Part shown: in pieces, positions 23,272 to 35,900 of the stretch | Position numbering within the stretch: position 1 is the stretch's first letter | Layout of the letters: each line of letters begins with the position of its first letter | DNA from: Pardosa pseudoannulata | Lineage: Eukaryota; Arthropoda; Arachnida; Araneae; Lycosidae | DNA length: 64,000 nucleotides | Direction: 5' to 3' | NCBI GenBank assembly: GCA_032207245.1 | Contig: CM063501.1 | Span: 57,421,893 to 57,485,892, forward strand | Made by a program: the position numbers and the translations under genes | Notes under the pieces: generated by a model | What the model saw: the letters and a program-made list of their open reading frames with translations, nothing else | The model's database searches: none | Told to the model about the DNA's origin: nothing

Positions 23272-24718
23272 CCCTTTATATCCTGAATTAATTTACCATC
23301 AACTTTCTTACTGGATTTTTGCATCATTAGACAAGTTTTAATAGAGTTTTAACAATCATAGAAAAAAGAAAATTAATTTTTACTGTATTTTAGCAGTTAA
23401 TTTTGCAGCTGTTACTTTCTAGTACCAACATATATTTTTGACTCTATGATAGAAAATAAAACATTAAATTATGAATAAAACAAATGAAATGCATAGCTGC
23501 TGTATAGAAGTCTTTTTAAGTACCAGATAACGGTAATAAACCACTAAATTTACTCAAGAAAAAGAGTTTACTGCAACAAAATGATTCGAATGCAGCACGC
23601 AATATAAAATCCCTCTGGTAAAAAGGATTTAGGATTGGTGCTATCATTTCTGCTGTAGGAACTGCATTGTTCATGTCCTTGTGAGTACCGTCAAGAAAAA
23701 CGGCTTTATTAGGAACGTAAAGGTGTTTGGTTGAAGCGGTATTATAAGTACCTTCAGGATAAAAAAGGTTAAGCTACATATACACCCCGGGTGATTCTAA
23801 ATGGGTAACAGCTTTTCACCCTTGTATTGGCATAAAGGCATACAGTTCCTGTAAAAAGGATTCCTGATTGGTGCTGTCATTTCTGTTCTGCTGTAGGAAC
23901 TGCATTGTTCATGTCCTTGTGAGTACCGTCAGTAAAAACGGCTTTATTAAGAATATATAGGTGTTTGGTTGAAGCGGTACTTATAAGTACCGTCAGGGTA
24001 AAAAGGGTTAAGCTGCACATACATCCGGGTGATTCTAAATGGGTAACAGCTTTGCAGCCGTATATTGGCATAAAGACATATAATGTCTGTAAAAAGGATT
24101 CCTGGTTGGTGCTGTCATTTTTGTTCTGCTGTAGGAATTGCATCGTTAATGTTCTTGTGAGTATCATCAGAAAAAACCGCTTTATTAGGAATATATAGGG
24201 GGTTTGATGGAAGCGGTATTAAAAATACCGTCAGGATAAAAAGGATTAAGCTAAATATACACCCCGGGTGATTCTAAATGGATTACAGCTTTTCACCCTT
24301 GTATTGGCATAAAGGCATACAGTGCCTGTAAAAAGGATTCCTGGTTGGTGCTGTCATTTCTGTTCTGCTGTAGGAATTGCATCGTTAATGTTCTTGTGAG
24401 TATCATCAGGAAAAACGGCTTTATTAGGAATATACAGGTGTTTGATTGAAGCGGTGTTATAAGTACCGTCAGGATAAAAAGGGTTTACACATACACCCCG
24501 GGTGATTCTAAATGGGTAACAGCTTTGCAGCCTTGTATTGGTATAAAGACATATAGTGCCTGTAAAAAGGATTCTTGATTGGTGCCGTCATTTCTTTTCT
24601 GCTGTAGGAATTGCATCGTTCATGTCCTGGTAAGTACCATGAGGAAAAACGGCTTTTTTAGGAATATATAGGTGTTTGGTTGAAGTGGTACTTATAAGTA
24701 CTGTCAAGATAAAAAGGG
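23272..24718. mobile_element. 1.45-kb TTAA element containing a terminus-bearing array
   Basis: TTAA lies at 23268-23271 and 24719-24722. The ends CCCTTTATATCCTGA and, read inward from the right, CCCTTTTTATCTTGA agree at 13 of 15 positions. From about 23600 to the right end the element is a tandem array whose every unit finishes with the right-terminal sequence (TACCGTCAGGATAAAAAGGG-type) followed by TTAA or a variant. No transposase is encoded. Confidence 0.75.
23520..24718. repeat. ~238-bp tandem array within the TTAA element
   Basis: Five units, with the phrase GTCAGGATAAAAA or variants at about 23753, 23992, 24230, 24469 and 24701 (spacing about 240, 238, 238 and 234). Units share CACCCCGGGTGATTCTAAAT, GGATTCCTGGTTGGTGCTGT, TGTAGGAATTGCATCGTT and AAAAACGGCTTTATTAGGAA. 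At 23976-23991 one unit contains a perfect 16-bp palindrome, GGTACTTATAAGTACC; other units have decayed versions. Confidence 0.9.
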
Positions 24719-24722
24719 TTAA

Positions 24723-25414
24723 TGTATTTTATTTACAGAAAAATGAAAGAAAAAATTTGACATTATTACTTTTTGGATGAATGTACCCGCCTGACAACCT
24801 ATGTCTACATAGACTATAATTATAACAAGATCGTGTTTTTAATTAATATATTTTAAGCGCAATTAATAAGTAAGAAATGTATTTACAGTTGCTTCCTCCG
24901 ATACAGAAAGCAGATTTATGATATTTGAGAGTTATTTTTAAAAATAACCCAAGTCTTTATACATTAGCTCTGCTATGAACTTATGATAGAAAAGAACCGT
25001 CCAAAGGCATTTTTCCTTCGCGCAGAACAACCGCAATCTTTTGAATCAAAAGTCATTTGCGGCATTTCAGTTTTAAAATTTTTCATTCCATTACGCGGAA
25101 GAGAAAATTATTATCATATCTCTAAAATTCAGAAATTAAAGTCACCATCAATTCTACTTTTCCGTTTTGATAAACTACTGCAAAAGAAGAAACGCCCACC
25201 TCACGCGAAGTTGCCAAAAAAAAAACAAGAAAATCTAATTTTACGGAGACCTTGCAGAGGTAACTCCTGCTTTAGAGTTTTTCCGATTAATCATATTAAC
25301 TATCTAAAAACTGAATTTACTCCGCATTTAATCGTAAAATAAGGAAAATTCTGATTTTAATTTATTGAATGCATTATGTTGTTTTTCCCCCTCCCTCTTA
25401 GAATGTTATTTCAA

Positions 25415-25459
<45 letters not shown>

Positions 25460-26130
25460 GCAAAGCTTTTTTCGAGATTGTTTCGCCTTTCGTAATTTTT
25501 TTTTCTCCCCTTCGGGTAAAAACCACGAATTCATAAAGCAAGTGTAACATTTTTCTTGCAGAAAAAGAAAATGAAATAGATGCGGTGCTGTACGAGATGC
25601 AGCAGGATGTGGTCATAGTTGAGAGATTGAATAATATAATCTTCGCAGAATTAACGTTCAAGTGTAGGAAACATGACTTATGATACAAACATGTTCTGCT
25701 AAACCGCCAAACTTGGTCTTCGTTTTACATAATTACGTTAGCATTAGTGTATAAAAACTACGTTATTACGATATTAGTTCAGTGGCTAGGTATTCTCTAC
25801 ACACGTTAATATTATTCGAAAAAGAACAAAATGCACCGTCTGTATTTTAGACTTATTTTATTAAATATACCTGAGAAACGTTTAATATGATACTAGCATA
25901 TAAACAATCATATGATAAGATCAATAAAAATTTTAATTTTCCAGAATTGCAAAGTACCCAGGCAGGTAAAATAATGGTTTGCTACTTTGCTGAGAATTAT
26001 CTTGCAACAAAAAATAATCGATAACTAAATTTAAAATTATCACTTATGTACCTAATCTATTACTTAAGCCAGATATAAAATAAAGTTATTTACGTAATAT
26101 CCAACTTCAGTGATAAAAAGTATGAATATA
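24723..26130. other. Unassigned stretch with a 38-T run
   Basis: It contains a homopolymer of about 38 T at 25419-25457. The 119-codon plus frame at 24983-25342 is Lys/Arg/Phe-rich with no motif I recognise; it lacks promoter, splice or homology evidence and I treat it as chance. A 34-bp segment at 25989-26022 matches the reverse complement of 4175-4208 with one mismatch. Confidence 0.45.
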
Positions 26131-26132
26131 AT

Positions 26133-26605
26133 GCAGACGATGTTTAAATAATTTAAAATAAGAAATGATTAAATGAGATGAAAATGAAGTCATATTGTTA
26201 GAAAAGATGTTATTTTTACTTATTTATTATGTGATTAAATTTAATCGTCTGCTCTTAATATGGGGCTTGATATAATGACAGTAAACGCTCGAAAAGGGGG
26301 GAAGGGGTGGATTTCGAATGTTTTAAAGACGACAGTAATTTTAGCAGACGATAATGCTGACAATTTATATAATGCAAACGATATTTAAATAATTTAAAAT
26401 AAGAAATAATTAAATGAGGTGATTAAAGGAACGACGTCATGTTGCTAGAAAAAATGTTATTTTTACTCATTTATTATGTGATAAATTGTAAGTTTAATCA
26501 CCTGCTCTTGACCTGGGAAAATAGGGCTTCAAATAATGGCGTTAAATGCTCGAAAAAGGGGAGAGGGGTGGATTTCGAACGTTTTAAAGACGACAGTATT
26601 TTTTG
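26133..26605. repeat. ~240-bp tandem duplication
   Basis: Two diverged units (about 26133-26345 and 26373-26605) share ATTTAAATAATTTAAAATAA, GTTATTTTTACT.ATTTATTA, GCTCGAAAA and GGGGTGGATTTCGAA.GTTTT. The G-run phrase is notable in such A+T-rich surroundings. The frame at 26439-26642 is not conserved in the other unit. Confidence 0.85.
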
Positions 26606-26642
26606 CTATGATATGAAGCATATTTATACTAATTTATTTTAG

Positions 26643-28077
26643 AATCGGATTGATAGTTTAGGAGAAGATAAACTTTACACGCTTTGTATTTTGCTAAATC
26701 TAACTCATCAAGAATCCAATATGGATGCCTCTATCCATTCCAGGTCTAACCGCTTCATAAATTCGAGGTCTGACGGCCAGATAGCTTAGGCTATTATTAT
26801 ATATGGGATGAATTGAATGTTATCACTGTAAAGCATTGACGTAAAGCTCTATTTTAAAAAAATGAATGCGGTAAGATATCTCAAGATATTTTCTTAATTA
26901 ATGGTATCAGTTAATGTTTCTACCTAAAAAAATTACAGAATATTTAAAGATTTTTTTTAGATGTAATAATGCTATAACGGAATAAAACAAGATTGTAAAG
27001 GATTTCGATTTATTATCCTCTTTACGCTTGAAAAACCTAGTAAATTATTTTTATAAACGAATACATACAGCGTTTCTAGAACAACTATACATATATAATG
27101 TTAAGCAGTAAGAACAAGTGAAGTTCGAAATTTATCATTATATGTTTTTGTAATTTTTAGAATATTAGAAGTATAGTTTTCTCTTTCTGCTTAAATAAAC
27201 TTAATTTTGATTAATTCAGCACCTTTAATTAGTTTGCAGCTATAACCGTTATGGCGCCAGCGGACTTTAAACACTAAGTAATGCGACAGTGGCGGCTATA
27301 ACAGCAAAAATTTAAAAACTTAAATGACAGGTTTAATGACTCAAATAAGCAATTTTTTTTATGAGCAACAAAGTATTTTTGGGAGTTTTACATGGAATGT
27401 TAGTTCATAATCAAACAAAAATAAATAAATAATAAAAAAATATTATAATATTATAATTATTACACATTTTTTTTCGGTCTGGAAAACGAAATTCAACCTA
27501 AAAAAATGTTCCTAAACATGACACTAGGATTCTACTTGCACGCTGATAAATGCACATTTGTGACGGTATAGCCGTAGTGTCTAAAAACGACTGTTTCGTT
27601 TTGGACGGCTGTTGCCATCATGCCACATAGTGAACTTCTCTTTGACGGCTATAGACGCAAGTGTCTTTCAACGTGTACAAAGAAAACCTAATTTATTTTC
27701 AGTCTACAGCGTTAGATCGCATTCATACCAGGACATTGGTCAAAATTGTGTAAAAAAATAACATTTATGTTTTTGAATCCCACCAGAGCCCACATTAACT
27801 TTCAGAAACGTAGGACACCATTTTCAGTTTGCTGATAGCTTAAAGTTTTATCTCTAGTTCTCACCTTAATATTTTAAAGCATACAATTTTATTTACTTTA
27901 ATACTGCAAATCTCTAGATTAAAACTTTAATTCTACCTTTGAACTTGATTTAATTTCTTTTATTTAAAAAATCGACATCTATTAACAGTGACGCATGAGT
28001 ATTTTCATTTCGTTTTTTTTCACCATTTTCATATAAAATTATTGAGGTGGAGTGAAATTTTTCACGTTAAATATTTG
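26643..28077. other. Unassigned stretch with a less A+T-rich patch
   Basis: Around 27235-27300 and 27560-27670 there are G+C-richer phrases with loosely related wording (GCTATAACCGTTATGGCGCC, GACGGTATAGCCGTAG, GACGGCTATAGACG). They may be the decayed ends of an element but no boundary can be set. Confidence 0.35.
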
Positions 28078-28203
28078 AAAACCTAATACTTAGGTAAGGC
28101 AATTTGCTACAGAGAGCTAAAAAAATCAGAAAAATTCGTCCGAATATACAAAATTTTAGAGAAAAAAAAGAAGCGTAATACAATTTCCAATTTTTAAAGG
28201 ATA
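28078..28203. repeat. ~130-bp direct repeat, left of the pogo MITE
   Basis: It matches 29514-29648 in the same orientation with moderate divergence; shared blocks are CCTAATAC, TAAGTAAGGC-like, AAATCAGAAAAA and AGAAGCGTAATA. The transposon lies exactly between the two units. Confidence 0.8.
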
Positions 28204-28205
28204 TA

Positions 28206-29511
28206 CAGTAGAATCTCGATTAACCGAAACTCTCCGTTAACCGAAATCGGTTTCTTCTTAACTTTTTATCCACTGTCTACTATCATATCAAATTTTCATG
28301 CATTTTTAAAGTTTTCATTTTCCCCACATTCCTTTTGTATGCAAGCTGTCCTTTCCAAATTACGTGTACAGATAAATATATTTTGGAATTCCCTTTTTTA
28401 GAATGCCTTCTCACAAGCACAATTCTCTGTAGGAGTGTACTCTTCTCCTCTCTCAAACAGCTCTGTTTTAAACAAAAACACACCCCATTTTGAAATTTGG
28501 AAGGTCATACTGCGGAGTTCCAGAACATTTGAATGTTATTGTACAATGACGATACAACATATTCCCTTTTTTAAAATTCCTTCTCACAAGCATAATTCTC
28601 GGTATGAGTGTACTCTTTCCCACTTTCAAACATCCCGGTTCTAAACAAAAACACACGCCATTTCGAAATTTGAAAGATCATACTGCCGAGTCCCAGAACA
28701 ATCAAATGTTATTGTACCAATGACGATACTACAAACTCCCATTTTTAGAATTCTTTCTCACAAGCACAATTCTCTTCCCCAGTTTCAAATATCCCTGTTC
28801 TAAACAAAAATACACCCCATTTCGAAATTTGGAAACTCATACTGCTGAATCGCAGAAAAATCGAATGTTATTGTACCAATGACGATACTACATATTCCTT
28901 TTTTTTTAGAATTCCTTTTCAGCAAAATTCTCGGTATGAGTGTACTCTTCCCCACTTTCAAACATTACTGTTTTAAACAAAAACACACCCCATTTCGAAA
29001 TTTGGAAGGTCATACTACCCAGTCCCAGAACAATCGAATGTTATTGTACTAATGACATACTACATATTCCCTTTTTTAGAATTCCTTCTCACAATCACAA
29101 TTCTCTATACGGAATTACTCTTCCTCATTTTCAAACATCTCTGTTCTAAACAAAACATACCCCATTTCGAAATTTGGAAGGTCATACTGTGGTGTCCCAG
29201 AACAATCGAATGTTATTGTACCAATGATAATACTACATATTCCTTGTTTTAGAAGTCTTTCTCACAAGCACAATTGTCGGTATATGTGGGTTCTTCTCCA
29301 CTTTCAAACATGCCTGTTCTAAACAAAAACCTACCCCATTTCGAAATTTGGAAGGTCATACTGCCGAGTCCCAGAACAATCGAATGTTATTGTACCAATG
29401 ACGATAGTACATATTAAACTAGGTGATTATTGATGAATTCGAGATTATTAGAAAATTTCGATTATTCGAAGTAGGTTCGGTCCCAATTACTTCGGATAAT
29501 CGTGGCTACTG
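28206..29511. mobile_element. pogo/Tigger-type MITE with an internal satellite
   Basis: The left end CAGTAGAATCTCGATTAACC and the right end, read inward, CAGTAGCCACGATTATCCGA have the hallmark pogo/Tigger terminus (CAGTAG then CGATTATCCGA). TA flanks both sides (28204-28205 and 29512-29513). No transposase is present. Nearly all of the interior is a ~170-bp tandem array. Mobility would depend on a transposase encoded elsewhere. Confidence 0.85.
28300..29430. repeat. ~170-bp tandem array inside the pogo MITE
   Basis: Six units plus a partial first, with landmark CATTTCGAAATTTGGAAGGT or variants near 28486, 28657, 28819, 28989, 29161 and 29338. Each unit also holds AGAATTCCTTCTCACAAGCA, TCCCAGAACAATCGAATGTT and ATTGTACCAATGACGATACT. 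Small open frames on both strands are periodic echoes of the unit. Confidence 0.93.
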
Positions 29512-29513
29512 TA

Positions 29514-29648
29514 TATTTTAAAGCCTAATACATAAGTAAGGCTGTCTGCTATTGAGAATTAAAGAAAATCAGAAAAAATAAGTCCAAACGTACAAAATCT
29601 TTCAGAAGAAAAGAAGCGTAATATAATTCCCAAATTTAAAATGATATA
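29514..29648. repeat. ~130-bp direct repeat, right of the pogo MITE
   Basis: Partner of 28078-28203. It begins immediately after the right TA of the MITE. Confidence 0.8.
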
Positions 29649-30260
29649 ATATTTACCGAGTCCCATTCATGTTTTTATTCTGATCATAAATAAATGACGA
29701 AATCGTAAAACATCGTAATATATTCAACATGACAACAACACTTGTGGCGTATGTTTATTTAATTATACCTTTAAAAAGCAGAGAACGCTTTTAAAACTAA
29801 AGAAAGAATTCATACGATTCAACTGAAAACAGCGAATTTTGTAGTTAGCCAAGCATGATGCATAATCTTCAACATTAATCACAAAGCTAAAATTTAAAAT
29901 TAGCTAGGATTTTTTTTATTAACTTCATAAATAAACTAATAGTGGTCAGGGAATGCGCCATCTGTTAAAAAATAAAATGAAGAGGTAATTTAGAGGGGGA
30001 TTCAATTTGGTTGCGTAGCTGAAATTAAATACATGATTGGTTTCGTAATAAAATTAAAGTTCGTTAAAAGGAATTACTCTGCTTTCGCTCCAGAGCAAAC
30101 ATGTTTTTATAAAAGTCTCATAATAAAATCAAGATTATGATATTTCGATGGGTAAAAAAAAAAATGATTTCGGTTTATCATTAAGCACTGGAATTCCTAA
30201 AGGAATTTTAACAAGGTATTTTCAATTTCATTGCAGGTATGTTTCTCAATTTTATTTAAT
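29649..30260. other. Unassigned A+T-rich stretch
   Basis: I see no feature that I can support. Confidence 0.5.
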
Positions 30261-30261
30261 A

Positions 30262-31342
30262 TTCTGCAGATTTCAATTTAAATGCTTTTCCTCCAAAACA
30301 AGTATTTAAACTAAAATATTTAAGGCAATCAAATTCTTCTGGAAGTTTTTAAAACTCTACTTCATCATTTCATAAATTTATATTTAATAGAGGGATGTAA
30401 AGTAGTTTCTCTAATTGTTGGTGCATCCTGGGTCGTAATCTGCTACAAAATTGTTGCTCTCTTCAGTTCTTTTAGGTAATATGCTATAAACATTAAAAGA
30501 GCTTTCTGTACATTGAGAAAGTTTGAAGCCTATTGTTTAATACTCAGCAGAATATCACTTTAAATTCTTTTCCTCAAATAAAGTATTTAAACTAAAATAT
30601 TTAAGGCAATCAAATTCTTCTGGAAGTTTTTCAATCTTTACTTCATCATTTTATAAATTTATATGTAATAGAGGGATGTAAAGTAGTTTCTCTCCTTGTT
30701 GGTGCAGCTTGGGTCGTAATCTGCTACAAATTTGTTCCTCTCTTCAGTTCTTTTAGGTAATATGCTATAAAAATTAAAAGAGCTCTCTGTACATTAAGAA
30801 GGTTTGATGCATAACAATATTTATGCATCAAACCTTCTCAATGCATCAAACTCAACAGAATTTTAATTTAAATGCTTTTCCCGTAAATGAAGCATTTAAA
30901 TTAAAATATTTATTGCAATCAAATGCTTCTGGAAGTTTTTAAAACTTTATCATTTCATAAATTTGTATTTAATAGTGGGATCTAAAGTAGTTTCTCTCCT
31001 TGTTGGAACAGCCTGGGTCGTAATCTGATACAAATAAGTTGCTCTCTTCAGTTCTTTTAGGTAATATGCTATAAACATTAAAAGAGCTTTCTGTACATTG
31101 AGAAGGTTTGAAGCATTTTGTTTAATACTCAGTAGAATATCACTTTAAATTCTTTTCCTCTAAATGAAGTATTTAAACTAAAATATTTAAGGCAATCGAA
31201 TTATTTTGGCAGTTTTTAAATCTTTATGTTATCATTTCATAAATTTATGTTTAATATAGGGATGTAAAGTAGTTTCTCTCCTTGTTGGTGCAGCTTGGGT
31301 CGTAATCTGCTACAAATTTGTTGCTCACATCAATTCTTTTAG
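30262..31342. repeat. ~285-bp tandem repeat, four units
   Basis: Landmarks AAACTAAAATATTTAAGGCAATC-like sequence near 30309, 30590, 30900 and 31178, and TGGGTCGTAATCTGCTACAAA in each unit. Spacing is 276 to 310 bp. In the second-to-third unit junction a perfect inverted repeat (30797-30838) has replaced the ordinary sequence. No coding potential is seen. Confidence 0.92.
30797..30838. other. Perfect 18-bp-stem hairpin
   Basis: AGAAGGTTTGATGCATAA (30797-30814), a 6-base loop CAATAT, then the exact reverse complement (30821-30838). The left arm corresponds to the ordinary satellite phrase GAAGGTTTGA(A/T)GC found in other units; the right arm is an inverted duplicate of it. Confidence 0.95.
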
Positions 31343-32984
31343 ATACGTCTATGAGAATGTTATGATTTATCAGCTAAATTCATTTTATCTGTCAGTGTTA
31401 ATAATAAAAAAATATCATCGTATTTAAGTATATTTTATAAGACATTTCCAAATAGTTATTTTATAGTTACCCATTTCATCAAAAATTCAAATCTATTGAA
31501 CACATTTTAAGTGCAAAATTCCACTTGAAGACCTTAGATCTTTAGGACTATTTATTGAAAGATTTTGGCTGTAGAACTTGTCATAATATGTCACTGACTA
31601 TACGAAGATCTAGTAAATTATAAGGCAATATAAGTTGTAGCAGTTATGCATTCAATGAAAGACCCTACAATTCTAAACTCGATTTGAACAAAGAAAGAAT
31701 GGGTAATACGGTGATCTTTGCTTTCGGATTTGTGAGTTACAATACCACTTCTGATGAATATTCATATATATTAGCAACATTTTGCATTTCTTAAAGGTTT
31801 CACACACACGCATACATACATACGTATACGTAATGCATGTGCATATAAATATGTGTCTATGTATATGTGGGGAAATATAATAACATTATATAACACAAAA
31901 AATGATTCTTGAACGTAGGGCAATTTTTTTAAATTTCTCTTCCTAATAAAATATTTTTTTTCATATTGTATAAAGTTATTTGATAAAACATTCTCCTTTG
32001 ACACATTTATCATTAAAGAGTTCTAATAACTTTTGCTCGAACGAAAATCAATTCGGATTGCTACCCTGTAATCAACTCCTCTTCCTGAAAACGACAGCTT
32101 TATAAAAACATTTTGACGGTACAACAGATTTTCTGTCGAATTTATATAGAAGCGTTTGATACAATTAACAAATTGTAGCTTCAATGATTTTCTTCTTGAA
32201 TGATATCTTAAATGATTTCTCCTTCAATTATATCTTACTGTTAGTATCACATTTTATTTAAAAGCATTTAAAGGTAAATAAATTTAAATGTTATCAGCAT
32301 TCAATTGGTATAAAGTAGTGAATGTTATAAAATAAAAATACTTTTATTGAGAGGTTATGAAATAGGTATTTTGCTCAAACCCATCTTTTAGAAACTTTAT
32401 TAGAAACCTATGATTGCAAAATTACTCTGTTATATGTTTAACTTCCTAGCTCTTCTGCATTTTGTATGAAATTCCTAATTTAAGCAGGTAAAAGTTATTT
32501 AAAATAAATATTCAAATGCCATTGAGTTATCGACAACAGTCGGTAGTACACGGTTGAAAAGATGATATCCCCAAATTATTGAAGTGGATATAGGAGCTAA
32601 AGATTCTGTTACCATTTGTTGTTTAGTTGCAATAACTGTCTGAAATATCATTTACAAGAAACATTTAAATTCAGTGATACTCATATTATATATTTAGGCA
32701 TCTTGTGCGGCTTCAAATAGGATTGAATTCTCGATAAAAATTGATAACACGTGATTGATTTTTTGATGTCTCAATTTTTGAAGACGGGAACACAAAACGA
32801 ATCGTTTCTGTTTAATTTTTGTCGTTTTATTAATAATTTTTTTGAAAATAATTTAAATTGTTTATAAGTATAACATTTAAATTATTTTACTGACTATTTA
32901 CATTAATTTGTAGCCCCCTCCCCAGCCATTCAAGTCTCTAATACGTCTCCTTGAAATTTATTTAATAGGATTATTTCAGACAAA
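31343..32984. other. Unassigned A+T-rich stretch
   Basis: A short (CA)n/(TACA)n tract lies at about 31801-31870. The minus-strand 80-codon frame at 31771-32013 passes through it and is not convincing. Confidence 0.5.
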
Positions 32985-35900
32985 TTAGTTTTCCTATATA
33001 ATCATGAATATACTTTTATGCTTTGTTTAACAATGAGATATGTATTGAGATTTCAAAAATTATCTTCAGATAAGGCATCACTTATATTCACAGAAAACCT
33101 GGTTGTGAGCTACCATTTTATATTGCAAAGAACCTAATGTAAGTTAGGAATCACCTCCTGATACTTAGTAAATCACGACCATTTATGCTCGCAAGGAACA
33201 AAGAGAAAGAATAAATATGATTAGTTTTCTATATATTCAAGAATACTTTTAAGCTTTCACTAACAACAGAATATAGAGATTTCAAAAATCATTTTCTGAT
33301 AACACACCACCATTCACAGAAATGCTTTAGTCCATTTTATATTGCAAAGAATCTTCTGTAAGTTAGGAATCACCTTGATAGTTAGTAAATCACGATGTGT
33401 GATTTGCAAGGAGACAAAGAGAAAAGAATAAATATGATTAGTTTTCTATATATTAAGAATATTTTTAGCTTTACTAACAACAGAATATATATGAGATTTC
33501 AAATCATCTTTTGATAACACACCACCAGCTTCACAGAAAACCTTTGTGGTCTTCTATTTATATTGCAAAGAACCTATATTTAAGTATGTAAGTTAGGAAT
33601 CATCCTGAATTAGTAAATCACGACCTCGCTGTGTCCTATACTCGCAAGGAGACAAAGAGGAAAGAATAAATATGATTAGATTTCTTATATATTCAAGAAT
33701 ACTCTTTTAAGTTTAACAATAGAATATGTATTGAAATTTCAAAAATTATCTTCAGATAAGGCATCACGTATATTCACAGAAAACCTGGTTGTGAGTTACC
33801 ATTTTATATTGCAAAGAACCTAATGTAAGTTAGGAATCACCTCCTGATACTTAGTAAATCACGACCTCGCTGTGTCCTATACTCGCAAGGAGACAAAGAG
33901 GAAAGAATAAATATGATTAGATTTCTTATATATTCAAGAATACTCTTTTAAGCTTTCACTAACAATAGACTATAGAGATTTCAAAAATCATTTTCTGATA
34001 ACACATCACCAGCGTTCACAGAAAACCTGCTTTTAGTCTACCATTTTATATTGCAAAGAACCATCTGTAAGTTATGAATCACCTCCTGATAGTTAGTAAA
34101 TCACGACCGCGCCGTGTCCTATACTCGCAAGGAGACAAAGAGAAAAGAATAAATATGATTAGTTTACTTATATATTAAAATATTAAAGAACATTGTTTTA
34201 AGCTTTCACTAACAACGGGATATATACTGAGATTTCAAAACTCTTCTTTTGGTAACACACCACCAGCGTTCACAGAAAACCTGGTTGTGGTCTTTATTGT
34301 ATATTGCAAAAAACCTTATGTAAGTTAGGAATCACCTCCTGAAAGTTAGTAAATCACGACCGTGCTGTGTCCGATACTCGCAAGGAGACAAAGTGAAAAG
34401 AATAAATATGATTAGTTTTTCTATATATTGAAGAATACTGTTTTAAGCTTTCACTAACAACGGGATACATACTGAGATTTCAAAACTCATCGTTTGGTAA
34501 CACACCACCAGCGTTCACAGAAAACCTGCTTGTGAGCTACCATTTTATATTGCAATGAACCTTCTGTAAGTTAGGAATCATCTCTTGAAAGTTAGTAAAT
34601 CACGACCTCGCTGTGTCCTATACTCGCAAGGAGACAAAGAGAAAAGAATAAATATGATTAGATTTCTTATATATTCAAGAATACTCTTTTAAGCTTTCAC
34701 TAACAATAGACTATAGAGATTTCAAAAATCATTTTCTGATAACACACCACCAGCGTTCACAGAAAACCTGCTTGTAGTCTACCATTTTATATTGCAAAGA
34801 ACCATCTGTAAGTCATGAATCACCTCCTGATAGTAAATCACGACCTCGCTGTGTCCGATACTTGCAAGGAGACAATGAGAAAAGAATAAATATGATTAGA
34901 TTTCTTATATATTCAAGAATACTCTTTTAAGCTTTCACTAACAACGGGATATATACTGAGATTTCAAAACTCATCGTTTGGTAACACAACACCAGCGTTC
35001 ACAGAAAACCTGCTTGTGAGCTACCATTTTATATTGCAATGAACCTTCTGTAAGTTAGGAATCATCTCTTGAAAGTTAGTAAATCACGACCTCGCTGTGT
35101 CCTATACTCGCAAGGAGACAAAGAGAAAAGAATAAATATGATTAGATTTCTTATATATTCAAGAATACTCTTTTAAGCGTTCCCTAACAATAGAATATAT
35201 ATTGAGATTTCAAAAATCATCTTTTGATAACACATCAGCAGCACTCACAGAAAACCTGGTTGTGGTCTTCTATTCTATATTGCAAAGAACCTATATTGCA
35301 AAGAACCTAATGTAAGTTAGGAATCACCTCCTGATACTTAGTAAATCACGACCTCCCTGTGTCCTATACTCGCAAGGAGACAAAGAGAAAAGAATAAATA
35401 TGATTAGATTTCTTATATATTCAAGAATACTCTTTTAAGCTTTCACTAACAATAGACTATAGAGATTTCAAAAATCATTTTCTGATAACACACCACCAGC
35501 GTTCACAGAAAACCTGCTTGTAGTCTACCATTTTATATTGCAAAGAACCATCTGTAAGTTATGAATCACCTCCTGATAGTTAGTAAATCACGACCGCGCT
35601 GTGTCCGATACTTACAAGGAGACAAAGAGAAAAGAATAAATATGATTAGTTTTCCTATATATTAAAGAATACTGTTTTAAGCTTTCACTAACAACGGGAT
35701 ACATACTGAGATTTCAAAACTCATCGTTTGGTAATACACCACCAGCGTTCACAGAAAACCTGAATGTGAGCTACCATTTTATATTGCAATGAACCTTCTG
35801 TAAGTTATGAATCACCTCCTGATAGTTAGTAAATCACGACCGCGCTGTGTCCGATACTTGCAAGGAGACAAAGAGAAAAGAATAAATATGATTAGTTTTC

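Noticed and set aside
24983..25342. 119-codon plus-strand frame
   Set aside because: It has no recognisable domain, no promoter or splice context, and a Lys/Arg/Phe-rich composition expected by chance at this base content.
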